Of a stretch of 41,065 nt of DNA, positions 15,737 to 24,099 are shown piece after piece. Within the stretch, counting starts at the first letter, position 1. The number at the start of each line of letters is the position of its first letter. The notes beneath the pieces are model-generated. The model did no database searches. It worked only from the letters and a program-made list of their open reading frames with translations, and had not been told where the DNA came from. The stretch lies in assembly GCA_023247415.1 (NCBI GenBank), contig JAHFGN010000006.1, positions 1-41,065 on the forward strand. Reading direction: 5' to 3'. This DNA is from Candidatus Omnitrophota bacterium. GTDB taxonomy: Bacteria > Omnitrophota > Gorgyraeia > 2-01-FULL-45-10 > JAHFGN01. Made by a program: the position numbers and the translations under genes.

Positions 15737-16677
15737 TTCTCTTCTTTCGTCTCGTCTACAAAACGCTTCGCGAAGTCGAAACTCGCCTCCGCCTCCTTGC
15801 GGCTCGCGCTGTATTTGGCGAACTTCACCATGTCGCAGCTCCCGAGAAAATCTTTTAACAGGTCCTTTTGCGGTTCACTCAAGTTCCTGGAATCCCCCAC
15901 AGCCGCGAGAAACTCCTCCAGCGTCATCTCAGGCGCCCTTATGGAGAATCTGTTCTCTATATAATGCCTTACGCAGGTTGAGAGTCGAAAATAATATTCC
16001 TTTACCCTGCCTTCGTATAGGAGGGCGCTCATCTTGATGCGCTCAAGCTCCTCGTAGGCGAGCTCATCCGCTGTTTTAGGCGGCAGGCGCTCCTGCCCCT
16101 CGAATAGATACTTCTTCGCTAAAAAATACGCGCCGGGCGCGATTAAGGCCGCCGCCAAAATTATCAGGATTATAGTCAAGAGCGGATTCCGCGAAACTTG
16201 TAAGACCCCCTTTATGTCCCTTATATCCGTCGCCTTAGGATTCTCGGCCAAGAGGCTTTTTACTTCTATGTCGACAGCGTTAGTCTTGAGTGAGGTCCAT
16301 TGCCTTGCGCCTTTGGGCTTAACCTTGACTTCCTGCCCTGCGATAGACTGCTTTCCTGTTTTATAAATAGTAAGGATGGCCCATTGAGAATATTTCGATA
16401 CGCCCGTCTCGCGCACCGCGAACTGGGCTATCCCGCCTTCCGGTTTTGGAAACTCTATTTCTATTCCCTCCTTAGACGATACGCTTATCGTATATCTTAT
16501 TTTGTCTCCGATGTATATGGCGGTCTTATCGACATATGCCTTTGCGCTAACGCCATCCTCGGCCGCGAAGGAGGTGGATATCAACAGAAGGCAGAAGACA
16601 GAAAACAGAAAACAGAAGACAGAAGACAGATTTTTTGTTCTCTGTTTTCTGTTCTCTTTTCTCTGGTTTCTGTTCAA
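15733..16677 (-). CDS. BatD-like/DUF4381-type membrane protein with a repeat-encoded signal peptide
   Basis: A 314-aa protein found at the usual position between DUF58 and batA. A signal peptide (about 1-38) precedes a beta-rich periplasmic domain (AYVDKTAIYIGDKIRYTISV), a transmembrane helix at about 170-190 (LLTIILIILAAALIAPGAYF) and a cytoplasmic tail (YYFRLSTCVRHYIENRF). The start is TTG, 1 nt after the DUF58 stop, with AGGAG 8 nt upstream. The n-region (NRNQRKENRKQRTKN) and the hydrophobic core (SSVFCFLFSVFCLLL) are encoded by oppositely oriented arms of one heptamer repeat. Confidence 0.82.
   Translation of the reverse strand: MNRNQRKENRKQRTKNLSSVFCFLFSVFCLLLISTSFAAEDGVSAKAYVDKTAIYIGDKIRYTISVSSKEGIEIEFPKPEGGIAQFAVRETGVSKYSQWAILTIYKTGKQSIAGQEVKVKPKGARQWTSLKTNAVDIEVKSLLAENPKATDIRDIKGVLQVSRNPLLTIILIILAAALIAPGAYFLAKKYLFEGQERLPPKTADELAYEELERIKMSALLYEGRVKEYYFRLSTCVRHYIENRFSIRAPEMTLEEFLAAVGDSRNLSEPQKDLLKDFLGSCDMVKFAKYSASRKEAEASFDFAKRFVDETKEEK
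16583..16675. repeat. Inverted heptanucleotide array encoding a signal peptide
   Basis: Plus-strand positions 16583-16630 are seven units of the ACAGAAG/ACAGAAA type. After a short T-run, 16637-16675 carry the complementary units (CTGTTTT, CTGTTCT, CTGGTTT). The two arms can pair into a long imperfect hairpin. In the minus-strand reading frame the second arm comes first and gives basic and polar residues; the other gives Phe, Leu, Val and Cys. Confidence 0.95.
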
Positions 16678-16678
16678 A

Positions 16679-17554
16679 TTAAATTCTCCTCTCCCTCATC
16701 CTGAAGAACTGTATAAGCGGCCCGAGATATGGCCTTGTCGTGGATATATCTATGTGGTCCACGCGGCAGGAGTCAAACACCTCTTTCCTCTGGCTGAAGA
16801 GTTTCATGGAGCGCCTGGCGTATTCCTCTCTGGAGGCGCGGTTAGAGGCGTCCATGAGAAATATTCCGCCCGTTTCAGCGTCTCGGAGCTCCACTATGCC
16901 TATATCGGGCAGTTCGTATTCGCGAGGGTCGCTTACGGTCAGAGCTATCACGTCATGTCTTTTGTTGGCGATGGAAAGCGATTTCTTATAATCTCCGGCG
17001 TAAAAATCCGATATGACGAAGACTACTGCCCGCCTTGCGGTGATCCTGTTCAGATATTCGATGGCCCCATTTATGTCGGTGCCGCTGCCCTTCGGTTTAA
17101 AGTAGAGCGCCTCTCTTATTACCCTCAGCACATGCGTCGTGCCTTTTCGCGGGGGGATGAACTTTTCGATCCTGTCCGTAAAGATTATCAGGCCTATCCT
17201 GTCATTGTTTCGGATCGCTGAAAACGCGAGTATCGCTGAAAGTTCCGCGGCGAGGTCGCTCTTAAGCTGATGGCCTGAGCCGAAACTGCACGAACCGGAG
17301 GCGTCCAGAAGTATCATCACGGTGAGCTGCCTCTCCTCAACGAACTTCTTCACATACGGATGGGCCATCCTGGCTGTTACGTTCCAGTCTATTGAGCGGA
17401 TCTCGTCGCCCGGCTGGTATTCGCGCACCTCGTCGAACTCCATGCCGCGGCCTTTGAAAACGCTCTCATACTGGCCGGCGAATACGTCTGTCACCATCCG
17501 CGAGGTGGTAATCTCAATCTGCCTGATTTTGCGCAATACTTCTGGCGGAATCAT
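16679..17554 (-). CDS. DUF58 domain protein (MoxR-associated)
   Basis: A 291-aa cytoplasmic protein of the DUF58 family. The signature REYQPGDEIRSIDWNVTAR is at 44-62. It is followed by a VWA-like domain with LLDASGS at 82-88, a MIDAS-type motif, and VFVISDF later. It typically follows moxR and precedes bat genes, as here, and is thought to work with the MoxR ATPase. The ATG at 17554 has only a weak TAGGA element close by. The gap upstream to moxR (77 nt) contains an inverted repeat. Confidence 0.9.
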   Translation of the reverse strand: MIPPEVLRKIRQIEITTSRMVTDVFAGQYESVFKGRGMEFDEVREYQPGDEIRSIDWNVTARMAHPYVKKFVEERQLTVMILLDASGSCSFGSGHQLKSDLAAELSAILAFSAIRNNDRIGLIIFTDRIEKFIPPRKGTTHVLRVIREALYFKPKGSGTDINGAIEYLNRITARRAVVFVISDFYAGDYKKSLSIANKRHDVIALTVSDPREYELPDIGIVELRDAETGGIFLMDASNRASREEYARRSMKLFSQRKEVFDSCRVDHIDISTTRPYLGPLIQFFRMRERRI

Positions 17555-17569
17555 ATCCTAATAAATTTA

Positions 17570-17626
17570 GAGACGCTTTCCAATCGCATCGGGACAGTGT
17601 CTTGGGCTCTGCTTGGAAAGTGTCTC
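17570..17626. repeat. 57-bp inverted-repeat element between moxR and the DUF58 gene
   Basis: GAGACGCTTTCCAA (17570-17583) and 17613-17626 are complementary at 13 of 14 positions. The interior contains GGGACAGTGTCTTGGG, again with a GGGACA core. It is probably another small REP-type element; it could also attenuate transcription between moxR and the bat genes. Confidence 0.65.
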
Positions 17627-17631
17627 CTATG

Positions 17632-18624
17632 CTATGGCACCTCTATTTCATCGAATATCTTCTTCACGATGTCATCCGATGTCTTCTCCTCGGCCTCAGC
17701 CTCATAGCTCGCTATCACCCTGTGGCGAAGGACATCCATGCCTATTGATTTGACATCGTGCGGCGTAACATAGCCCCGGCCCTGAATAAAGGCGTGCGCC
17801 TTTGCCGCGACAGTCAGGTAGATGCTGGCGCGCGGGGACGCGCCGTATTGGATCAGGGGTTTAAGTTCGGGGAGTTTATAGACGTCCGGGTTCCTTGTGG
17901 CGAAAACGAGGTCCAGAATATACCGTTCTATCTTTTCATCCATATATACCTCGTCAACAACCTTCCGCGCCCTGACTATCTCTTCGGGTTTTACCACATG
18001 AGACACCTCTATCTTCTTGTCAGTGACAGCCATCCGCTTCAGAATTTTGTGCTCTTCTTCCTTATTTGGATAATCGATCTTCAATTTGAGCATAAACCTG
18101 TCCACCTGCGCCTCCGGCAGAGGGTACGTCCCCTCATGCTCAATTGGGTTTTGGGTGGCTAACACAAGAAATGGATCGTCGAGTTTAAATGTATTCTCAC
18201 CAATCGTTACCTGACGCTCCTGCATCGCCTCCAGAAGCGCGCTCTGGACCTTTGCGGGGGCCCTGTTTATTTCGTCCGCCAGAATAAGATTGGAAAATAT
18301 AGGGCCTTTCTTCGTAAAGAACGCGCCGTCTTTTGGATTGTAGACAAGCGTCCCTATGAGATCCGCGGGCAATAGATCCGGCGTGAACTGTATCCGCTGG
18401 AACCTTGTACTTATCGCCTGCGCAAGCACCCTTACCGAGAGCGTCTTTGCCAGCCCCGGCACGCCTTCGATCAGGATATGGCCGTTTGCCAAAAGGCCTA
18501 TCAAAAGCCGTTCTATCAGATACTTCTGCCCAACGATCACCTTCTCCATCTCTGATATCAAGAGATGGAGAAACGCGCTCTCTTTCCTGACCTTTTCGTT
18601 TATAACAGTTATTCCCTCTGCCAT
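17632..18624 (-). CDS. moxR: MoxR-family AAA+ ATPase
   Basis: A 330-aa AAA+ ATPase. Walker A is GVPGLAKT at 54-61 and Walker B is LILADEIN at 113-120. Sensor 1 is in LATQNPIEHEGTYPLPEAQ, followed by the AAA_lid region. The ATG at 18624 has a strong GAGGAGG Shine-Dalgarno; the open frame upstream to 18837 is a shadow of bioA. It is first in the operon behind a TTGACA promoter. MoxR proteins are chaperone-like ATPases for VWA-containing complexes. Confidence 0.95.
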   Translation of the reverse strand: MAEGITVINEKVRKESAFLHLLISEMEKVIVGQKYLIERLLIGLLANGHILIEGVPGLAKTLSVRVLAQAISTRFQRIQFTPDLLPADLIGTLVYNPKDGAFFTKKGPIFSNLILADEINRAPAKVQSALLEAMQERQVTIGENTFKLDDPFLVLATQNPIEHEGTYPLPEAQVDRFMLKLKIDYPNKEEEHKILKRMAVTDKKIEVSHVVKPEEIVRARKVVDEVYMDEKIERYILDLVFATRNPDVYKLPELKPLIQYGASPRASIYLTVAAKAHAFIQGRGYVTPHDVKSIGMDVLRHRVIASYEAEAEEKTSDDIVKKIFDEIEVP

Positions 18625-18650
18625 AACGCTTCCTCCTCTTTTAGTATAAT

Positions 18651-18680
18651 ATTTTACGTTAATATTGAGGCAGATGTCAA
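18651..18680 (-). promoter_or_regulatory. Promoter of the moxR-bat operon
   Basis: A perfect TTGACA (18680-18675) is followed after 18 bp by TAAAAT (18656-18651), 27 nt before the moxR start codon. The -35 box overlaps the bioA stop codon, so the biotin operon probably reads into this operon unless terminated; no terminator is visible. Confidence 0.7.
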
Positions 18681-20044
18681 GAGGCCAATGTTTGACGGGT
18701 AGTATCCAATATGCAGGCGAGTTCCCGTTTTTTGGCGCACAATGGCAGGAAGAGATATATAACATTTCCGAGCGGCCGCAGGATAAGCCTTTTCTTAAGA
18801 CCGCGCTTATATATTTCAAAACCCTTTCTCTCCTCAAAACCGAACGGCGTCTTTCGTTTTTTGTCCTTCACAAGCTCTATGGCCCCTATCATGCCGATAT
18901 ATCGCACATCCCCGGCTACAGGTAATGACCTGAACTCTTCCAGGCCTTTATGAAATAACTCTGCTAAGTCCTTCATCTTCTCGAGGGTATTTTCTTCTTC
19001 GAAGATATCGAGGCTTGCCAGCGCCGCGGCAATGGAGATTGGGTTTGCGGTATAGGTGTGGCCGTGGTAGAACGTCTTCTTCTTTATGTAATCATTGTAA
19101 AAGGCGTTATATACGCTCTCTGTCGTAAGGGTAGCGCCTAAGGGAAGATATCCGGATGTTATGCCCTTCGAGAGGCAGATAAAATCCGGCTCGATCCCCT
19201 TCGCGTAATCGCAGGCGAACATCTCACCGGTCCTGCCAAAGCCGGTCGCGACCTCATCCAATATCAGGTGGACGTTGTATCTTTTCGCGAGCGCCGCGGC
19301 TGCCTTTAGATATGCCGCGGGATAGATTATCATTCCGCCTGAGGCCATAACAAGAGGCTCTAAAATTATCGCGGCCGTCTCTTTGGATTTTTTTCTTAGT
19401 ATGTTTTCTAATTGTCCGGCGCATTCTATGTCGCAGGTGTGGCTGTTTTTTCCGACGGGGCAGCGATAGCAATATGGCGAAGGCGCCTTAAAGGATCTGA
19501 AAAGCAGCGGCGAGAATACCTCATTAAACATGCTTACCCCGCTCACGCTCATCGCGCCGATAGTATCGCCGTGGTATCCGCGATCCAACGAGATGAACTT
19601 CGTTTTTTTCTTTTCGCCTGTATTTTGCCAATACTGGAATGACATCTTCAGCGCGGTTTCGACGGCAGTCGAGCCGTTGTCGGAGAAAAATACCCTGGTG
19701 AGATTTTTTGGGGTGATAGAGGTTAATCTTTCGGCCAACTCTATGGCGGGTTTGTGCGTGAAGCCGGCGAATAGGACATGTTCCAATGAGTCTATTTGGG
19801 TCTTTATCGCCTTCTTTATCCTCGGATGGTTATGGCCGTGGACGTTGCACCACCAGCTTGAGATTGTATCGTAATAGAAATCGCCTTTATCGTCATAGAG
19901 CTTCAAGCCCTTTGCCCTTTCTATCAGGATCGGAGGTAACTCCTCACAATCCTTCATCTGCGTAAACGGATGCCAGATGTATTTTAAATCCTTTTCGATT
20001 AGGGACGTTTTCAAATTCCATCCCAGACCTGTTTTAAATTCCAT
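18677..20044 (-). CDS. bioA: Adenosylmethionine-8-amino-7-oxononanoate aminotransferase
   Basis: About 455 aa, a class III PLP aminotransferase. It makes 7,8-diaminopelargonic acid from 7-keto-8-aminopelargonate. It has the BioA hallmark YIWHPFTQMKD near the N-terminus, SSWWCNVHGHNHP, LDEVATGFGRTG and the PLP lysine in LSKGITSGYLPLG (about residue 293). A four-cysteine loop (CYRCPVG and TCDIEC) is present. The start is ambiguous: ATG at 20044, ATG-less extension to 20080, or TTG at 20014 overlapping the bioD stop as TTGA. A 23-bp tandem duplication at the junction creates the choice. Confidence 0.93.
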   Translation of the reverse strand: MEFKTGLGWNLKTSLIEKDLKYIWHPFTQMKDCEELPPILIERAKGLKLYDDKGDFYYDTISSWWCNVHGHNHPRIKKAIKTQIDSLEHVLFAGFTHKPAIELAERLTSITPKNLTRVFFSDNGSTAVETALKMSFQYWQNTGEKKKTKFISLDRGYHGDTIGAMSVSGVSMFNEVFSPLLFRSFKAPSPYCYRCPVGKNSHTCDIECAGQLENILRKKSKETAAIILEPLVMASGGMIIYPAAYLKAAAALAKRYNVHLILDEVATGFGRTGEMFACDYAKGIEPDFICLSKGITSGYLPLGATLTTESVYNAFYNDYIKKKTFYHGHTYTANPISIAAALASLDIFEEENTLEKMKDLAELFHKGLEEFRSLPVAGDVRYIGMIGAIELVKDKKRKTPFGFEERKGFEIYKRGLKKRLILRPLGNVIYLFLPLCAKKRELACILDTTRQTLAS

Positions 20045-20059
20045 CCCAGGCCTGTCCCT
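20001..20059. repeat. 23-bp tandem duplication within AGGGAC/GTCCCT ends at the bioD-bioA junction
   Basis: Copies at 20013-20035 and 20036-20058 share AAATTCCATCCCAGNCCTGT with one mismatch in 20. The whole lies between AGGGAC (20001-20006) and GTCCCT (20054-20059). It is translated in two frames, forming the bioD tail (GTGLGWNLKQVWDGI) and a possible bioA N-terminus. Confidence 0.85.
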
Positions 20060-20697
20060 GCTTTTATATCTTTTAACCACGGCAATATTCCAAGCACTTT
20101 TGTGCCGGATATTTTTTCAACTATTTTTGGATTGTCCCGCAGGACTATTCTGTTTTCTTTCTTTGAGGTATTATTAAAAATAATCCCGATAATTTTTATC
20201 TTCCTCATCCTCAACGCCTCGATGCTCAATAGCGTGTGATTGATTGTCCCAAGCCTGTTTGGCGCAACGAGTATAACGGGCAGTCTCAGTGATTTCACAA
20301 CATCTATCAGCAGGGTTTTCTCATCCAGCGGAACTAATAGGCCGCCCGTACCTTCGATGATGACGGAATTAAAATCTTTTGATAGTTTTTTTAAACTTCC
20401 CTTTATCCTGGCTAAATCTATTCTTCGCTTCGCCAGGCGCGCGGCAAGATGCGGCGAGGACGGAAACTTGAAGATATGGGGCATCATCGATTGAAGGTAC
20501 CCGCGAAAATCGCCGCGTGACTTTCCCATAAATTTTAAATGCGCATCGATGTCATTTGAAGCGCGCGAGCACCCTGTCCCGACCCATTTCTGCGTGACAA
20601 CGCTATGGCCGTTGTCCAATAGACGACGGGCCAGCAGGCCTGTGACTACGCTCTTGCCAATGTCAGTGTCTGTCCCCGCTACAAAGATATATCTCAT
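20011..20697 (-). CDS. bioD: Dethiobiotin synthetase
   Basis: A 228-aa ATP-dependent carboxylase-type ligase that closes the ureido ring of dethiobiotin. The P-loop GTDTDIGKS is at 8-16; the later blocks VIIEGTGGLLVPL and LVAPNRLGTINHTLL match the family. The start lies 35 nt inside bioC. The C-terminal residues after KDIKAGTG come from a duplicated segment and are not family-like. Confidence 0.95.
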   Translation of the reverse strand: MRYIFVAGTDTDIGKSVVTGLLARRLLDNGHSVVTQKWVGTGCSRASNDIDAHLKFMGKSRGDFRGYLQSMMPHIFKFPSSPHLAARLAKRRIDLARIKGSLKKLSKDFNSVIIEGTGGLLVPLDEKTLLIDVVKSLRLPVILVAPNRLGTINHTLLSIEALRMRKIKIIGIIFNNTSKKENRIVLRDNPKIVEKISGTKVLGILPWLKDIKAGTGLGWNLKQVWDGI

Positions 20698-21400
20698 ATG
20701 TCGCCTCTACGCGCCCGAACATTTTTTTATAAAGTTTTTCCGTTTTCTTTAATGGAAAGGCGCGGCTTTCGTTCCCCCTCACGCCGGTATATTTTATCTT
20801 TCTCAATAGTTCCGCAAGCGACCGGTAAACCTCTTTTACCATGAGTTTTCTTATACGAATCCTAGAGAGGTGTTTCTTCAATATCGCCTCGAGGGCCCCC
20901 TTATCCAGAAAATCACCGGAGGCCGTTCGTAAATCCCCGCCTAAAACTTTCCTCAATTCCCGGAATGTCTCAGGCCCGAATGTGGAAAATATCATTCTTC
21001 CGCGCTCCGTGAGCGCGTCAGAATATCTTGAGACTGCCCGATCCAGGTCTTCAAACCACTGAACGGCCGCGTTAGAGGTGATGAGATCAAACTTTTCGTC
21101 TGGACAGAAACTTTCGGCGTCGGCAACAATAAATTCTATATCCGATTGCCGCGGCTTTCCCTTCGCGGCTTCTATCATCGCTTTCGATATATCCAATGCC
21201 TTTATGCCCGCCGACCCAAAACGTTCTCTTAAGACAGCGGTGTAATTCCCTGTGCCGCAGCCTATCTCCAGAATATTTTCGACACCTTTATTCGGCAAGA
21301 GTCGAACGAGTTCGGCGGCGGCTGTCATCTGTATATCCGCATACCTGTCATAGAGACGCGCGCACCTAGAAAAATTCCTCGCGATTATATCTTTGTCCAT
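20663..21400 (-). CDS. bioC: Malonyl-ACP O-methyltransferase
   Basis: A 245-aa SAM-dependent methyltransferase. Motif I is NILEIGCGTGNYTAVL, followed by IKALDISKAMIEAAK, and SNAAVQWFEDLDRAVSRY is characteristic of BioC. It methylates malonyl-ACP to start pimelate synthesis. The ATG at 21400 gives MDKDIIARNFSRCARLYD, the normal BioC N-terminus; the longer open frame to 21466 is a shadow of the upstream gene. It overlaps bioH by 16 nt. Confidence 0.93.
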   Translation of the reverse strand: MDKDIIARNFSRCARLYDRYADIQMTAAAELVRLLPNKGVENILEIGCGTGNYTAVLRERFGSAGIKALDISKAMIEAAKGKPRQSDIEFIVADAESFCPDEKFDLITSNAAVQWFEDLDRAVSRYSDALTERGRMIFSTFGPETFRELRKVLGGDLRTASGDFLDKGALEAILKKHLSRIRIRKLMVKEVYRSLAELLRKIKYTGVRGNESRAFPLKKTEKLYKKMFGRVEATYEIYLCSGDRH

Positions 21401-22065
21401 GTTAAAAACGGCATATGCCCCGCGCCTTCTACCGTAATGAATTCCGCTCCAGGCAGTTCTTCGCATAACCGCCTCGCCTCATCAATCGGCGCTATCCTGT
21501 CTTCTTCTCCGTGGACAAATCTCACCTTCAAGGCCTTCAATGATTCCGGTTTTATCTCGGCTCCAGCGAGATAATCCAATCCGGCCACAAGAGAACCCGC
21601 GTCCATCTCATCAAGGTACCTTCGCATAAGGCCTTTCTTAAAATTTAAGAATGTCTCTTGCTCGCCGTTGGAGAAGTATTCGCTGTAAAATTTGTAGAGC
21701 CAGCCTCTCCGGGTTTCTCTTATGTAACCCTTTATCTTCTCTATGTCTTTGCCTTCGTATCTTCGTTTTATTCCAACCAGAATCAATTCATCAACCCTGT
21801 CGCGATGCCTCGAGGCGAATCCCGCGGCCAGAAACCCGCCAAGCGACCACCCCAGGATTGAAATCTTATCTAACCCATTTTCGTCCAATGCCTCCAACAG
21901 CCCTTTCTCGAAGCCTAAAAGAAAGGGTTCAACCGGCATCAGGTAATTATAGGGCAGGTCTAGCGTATCAAATATCCTGTAATCCGTGGCCCAGCCTGGA
22001 ATTAGCAGCAATGTCTTATCCGAATTTCGCTGGATTACCTTAAATTCCGATTTCTGCAATATCAT
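21385..22065 (-). CDS. bioH: Alpha/beta hydrolase, probable pimeloyl-ACP methyl ester esterase
   Basis: A 226-aa alpha/beta-hydrolase with the oxyanion segment LLIPGWATDYRIF, the nucleophile S74 in GWSLGG, the aspartate in HGEEDRIAP and the histidine in GAGHMPF. By position between bioF and bioC it should remove the methyl ester from pimeloyl-ACP, the BioH role. Functionally equivalent but unrelated esterases exist (BioG, BioK, BioJ), so the exact orthology is not certain. The start overlaps bioF by 26 nt. Confidence 0.85.
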   Translation of the reverse strand: MILQKSEFKVIQRNSDKTLLLIPGWATDYRIFDTLDLPYNYLMPVEPFLLGFEKGLLEALDENGLDKISILGWSLGGFLAAGFASRHRDRVDELILVGIKRRYEGKDIEKIKGYIRETRRGWLYKFYSEYFSNGEQETFLNFKKGLMRRYLDEMDAGSLVAGLDYLAGAEIKPESLKALKVRFVHGEEDRIAPIDEARRLCEELPGAEFITVEGAGHMPFLTWTKI

Positions 22066-23194
22066 CTATCAGTCTCTTCAGGGTTTCTTCATCGTGGTAA
22101 TACGTAAGGGAAAATCTAATGCGCGCTTCGTTCTTCGGAACAGTCGGAGGCCTTATAGGTGAGGCCCACCACCCTCTATCCTGAAGCGCCTCCGCCAACT
22201 TCTTAGTCTTGAAATTATCGCCTATAATTAATGGGACAATCTGAGAGGAGCCTCTTATCCGGAAACCTCTTTTATGAAGCCCGTCGCGAAAGTATGAGGC
22301 GCGCCTCAAAAGCTCTATTCTGCGATGCGGCTCTTCTTTGACGAGTTCAAGGCCTGCGAGATTGCAGGCTATGACCGCGGGCGGGAGGGCAGTGGTGTAG
22401 ATAAAGCTTCGGCAGGTATTTATCAGGTAATCGACAATGCTCTCCGACGCCGCGAGATACGCCCCGAAACTCCCGAGGGCCTTGCTGAACGTCCCCATGA
22501 TCAAATCTATTCTTTCAGCGAGCCCCTCTTCCTCCACAATGCCTGAACCGCGTCCACCGAATATGCCGGTCGCGTGCGCCTCATCGACCATGACCTCGCA
22601 GTCGTATCTTTCTTTTAAATCCACAAGGCCGGCCAGATCCGGCCTGTCACCGTCCATGCTGAAGATCGTTTCTGTAACGATCAGCGCCTTTTTGAAGCTT
22701 GAGCGTTCTCTTTTAAGCGTATCTTCCAGATGGTTCAGATCATTGTGCTCGAAACGCAACAGCTTGGCGCGGGATAAGAGGATGCCGTCGATAATACTGG
22801 CGTGATTGAGTCTGTCAGATAATACGAGGTCGCCGTCGCCGTAAAGCGAACTTATTATGCCTACATTCGCCTGATAGCCGGAATTGAATACGAGCGCAGA
22901 GTCTTTATTTTTTAACTTTGCCGTCTTGGCTTCCAACAGATGATGAATTTCTAGATCGCCGCTTAAGAGACGCGATGCGGATGAGCTCGTCCCGAATTTT
23001 TCTAGCGCCGCACAGGACGCTTCGATAAGTTTCGGATGGTTTGACAGGCCGAGGTAATCATTTGAGGAAAGATCTATGAATTCTTTGCCGTCAAAGGTTA
23101 TCTTGCCGTTCTTTCGATCGGAGATCGGCAGGAGTTTTCGCAGAAGCCCTTCTTCGGCCTTCCTGGCCATAAATTCATCTATTGAGCCTGCCAT
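22040..23194 (-). CDS. bioF: 8-amino-7-oxononanoate synthase
   Basis: A 384-aa PLP enzyme of the alpha-oxoamine synthase family. It condenses pimeloyl-ACP with alanine. Family blocks include SSNDYLGLSNHP, MVDEAHATGIFG at 202-213 and the PLP lysine K238 in GTFSKALGSFGAY. Length and motifs are normal. The ATG overlaps bioB by 16 nt. Confidence 0.96.
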   Translation of the reverse strand: MAGSIDEFMARKAEEGLLRKLLPISDRKNGKITFDGKEFIDLSSNDYLGLSNHPKLIEASCAALEKFGTSSSASRLLSGDLEIHHLLEAKTAKLKNKDSALVFNSGYQANVGIISSLYGDGDLVLSDRLNHASIIDGILLSRAKLLRFEHNDLNHLEDTLKRERSSFKKALIVTETIFSMDGDRPDLAGLVDLKERYDCEVMVDEAHATGIFGGRGSGIVEEEGLAERIDLIMGTFSKALGSFGAYLAASESIVDYLINTCRSFIYTTALPPAVIACNLAGLELVKEEPHRRIELLRRASYFRDGLHKRGFRIRGSSQIVPLIIGDNFKTKKLAEALQDRGWWASPIRPPTVPKNEARIRFSLTYYHDEETLKRLIDDIAEIGI

Positions 23195-24099
23195 AGCCGA
23201 TTCACCTCTTCAGCCAATCGCCGGTCCTCTTCCGCTGACCTTCCCTTTATAGTGAGGTATCCGCCGATGAGCATCCCATTCGCGCCGGCCATAAACGCCA
23301 TAGACTGAAAGTCCTTTAAAATAGATTCCCTGCCGGCCGCGATCTTTATAATCTTATCCTTCAGCACTATTCTGAATATAGCGATTGTCTTTACAGCGTC
23401 GACAGCCGATAGAGGCGATATCTTTTCAAATCGAGTCCCTTTTACAGGGACAAGAATATTTATGGGCACAGAATCCACGCCCAACTCCTTTAAGATAAGC
23501 GCCATATCTATCCTATCGTCCCAGGACTCGCCCATCCCGATGATGCCGCCGCTGCAGACTTGGAGCCCTGCCTTCTTGGCGGCTTTTATAGTATCGATCC
23601 TGTCCTGAAATGTGTGGGTGGTAACGATATTCGGAAAGAAGTTGGGGGAGGTTTCGATATTATGATGGTAGCGGGATACACCGGATTCTTTAAGGAGTAC
23701 CAGATCCTCCTCCTCGAGCGAACCAAGCGACGCGCACATGTCTATGCCGATCGTATCCCTTATTTCTCGAACGACATCGGCTATTCGCGCGACCTCATCC
23801 TTCGTCAAGGTGTTGCCGCTTGTTACAACATCGAACCTCTCGGCGCCGATCTCTTTGGCGCGGCGCGCGGCCTCTAAAACTTCGGTTCTGCTTTTAAGCG
23901 GATAAACGGGTGAGCCAGTCGAATGGTGGGATGATTGTGCGCAGAACTTGCAGTCTTCAGGGCAGGATCCGGATTTGGCGTTCAAGATGCTGCATAGCTC
24001 GACTTTCGCGATGCCGGAGGCGCGCCTCGCCTCGTCAGCGAGGGCCAAAAGGCTTGTGAGCGGCAGATCCAGGAGCGCCCTTATCTTGCTTCTATCCAT
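23179..24099 (-). CDS. bioB: Biotin synthase (radical SAM)
   Basis: A 306-aa radical SAM enzyme that inserts sulfur into dethiobiotin. The 4Fe-4S cysteines are C46, C50 and C53 in CPEDCKFCAQS. SRYHHNIETSPNFF and VCSGGIIGMGE carry the second-cluster region, and AGRES the arginine ligand. It is first in the operon. There is no Shine-Dalgarno; the start codon shares its first base with the BirA box, and the predicted transcript starts within a few bases of the ATG, so it may be leaderless. Confidence 0.96.
   Translation of the reverse strand: MDRSKIRALLDLPLTSLLALADEARRASGIAKVELCSILNAKSGSCPEDCKFCAQSSHHSTGSPVYPLKSRTEVLEAARRAKEIGAERFDVVTSGNTLTKDEVARIADVVREIRDTIGIDMCASLGSLEEEDLVLLKESGVSRYHHNIETSPNFFPNIVTTHTFQDRIDTIKAAKKAGLQVCSGGIIGMGESWDDRIDMALILKELGVDSVPINILVPVKGTRFEKISPLSAVDAVKTIAIFRIVLKDKIIKIAAGRESILKDFQSMAFMAGANGMLIGGYLTIKGRSAEEDRRLAEEVNRLWQAQ

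Noticed and set aside
18625-18837. N-terminal extension of MoxR
   Set aside because: It overlaps bioA in the same strand but another frame; GAGGAGG and the promoter both point to the ATG at 18624.
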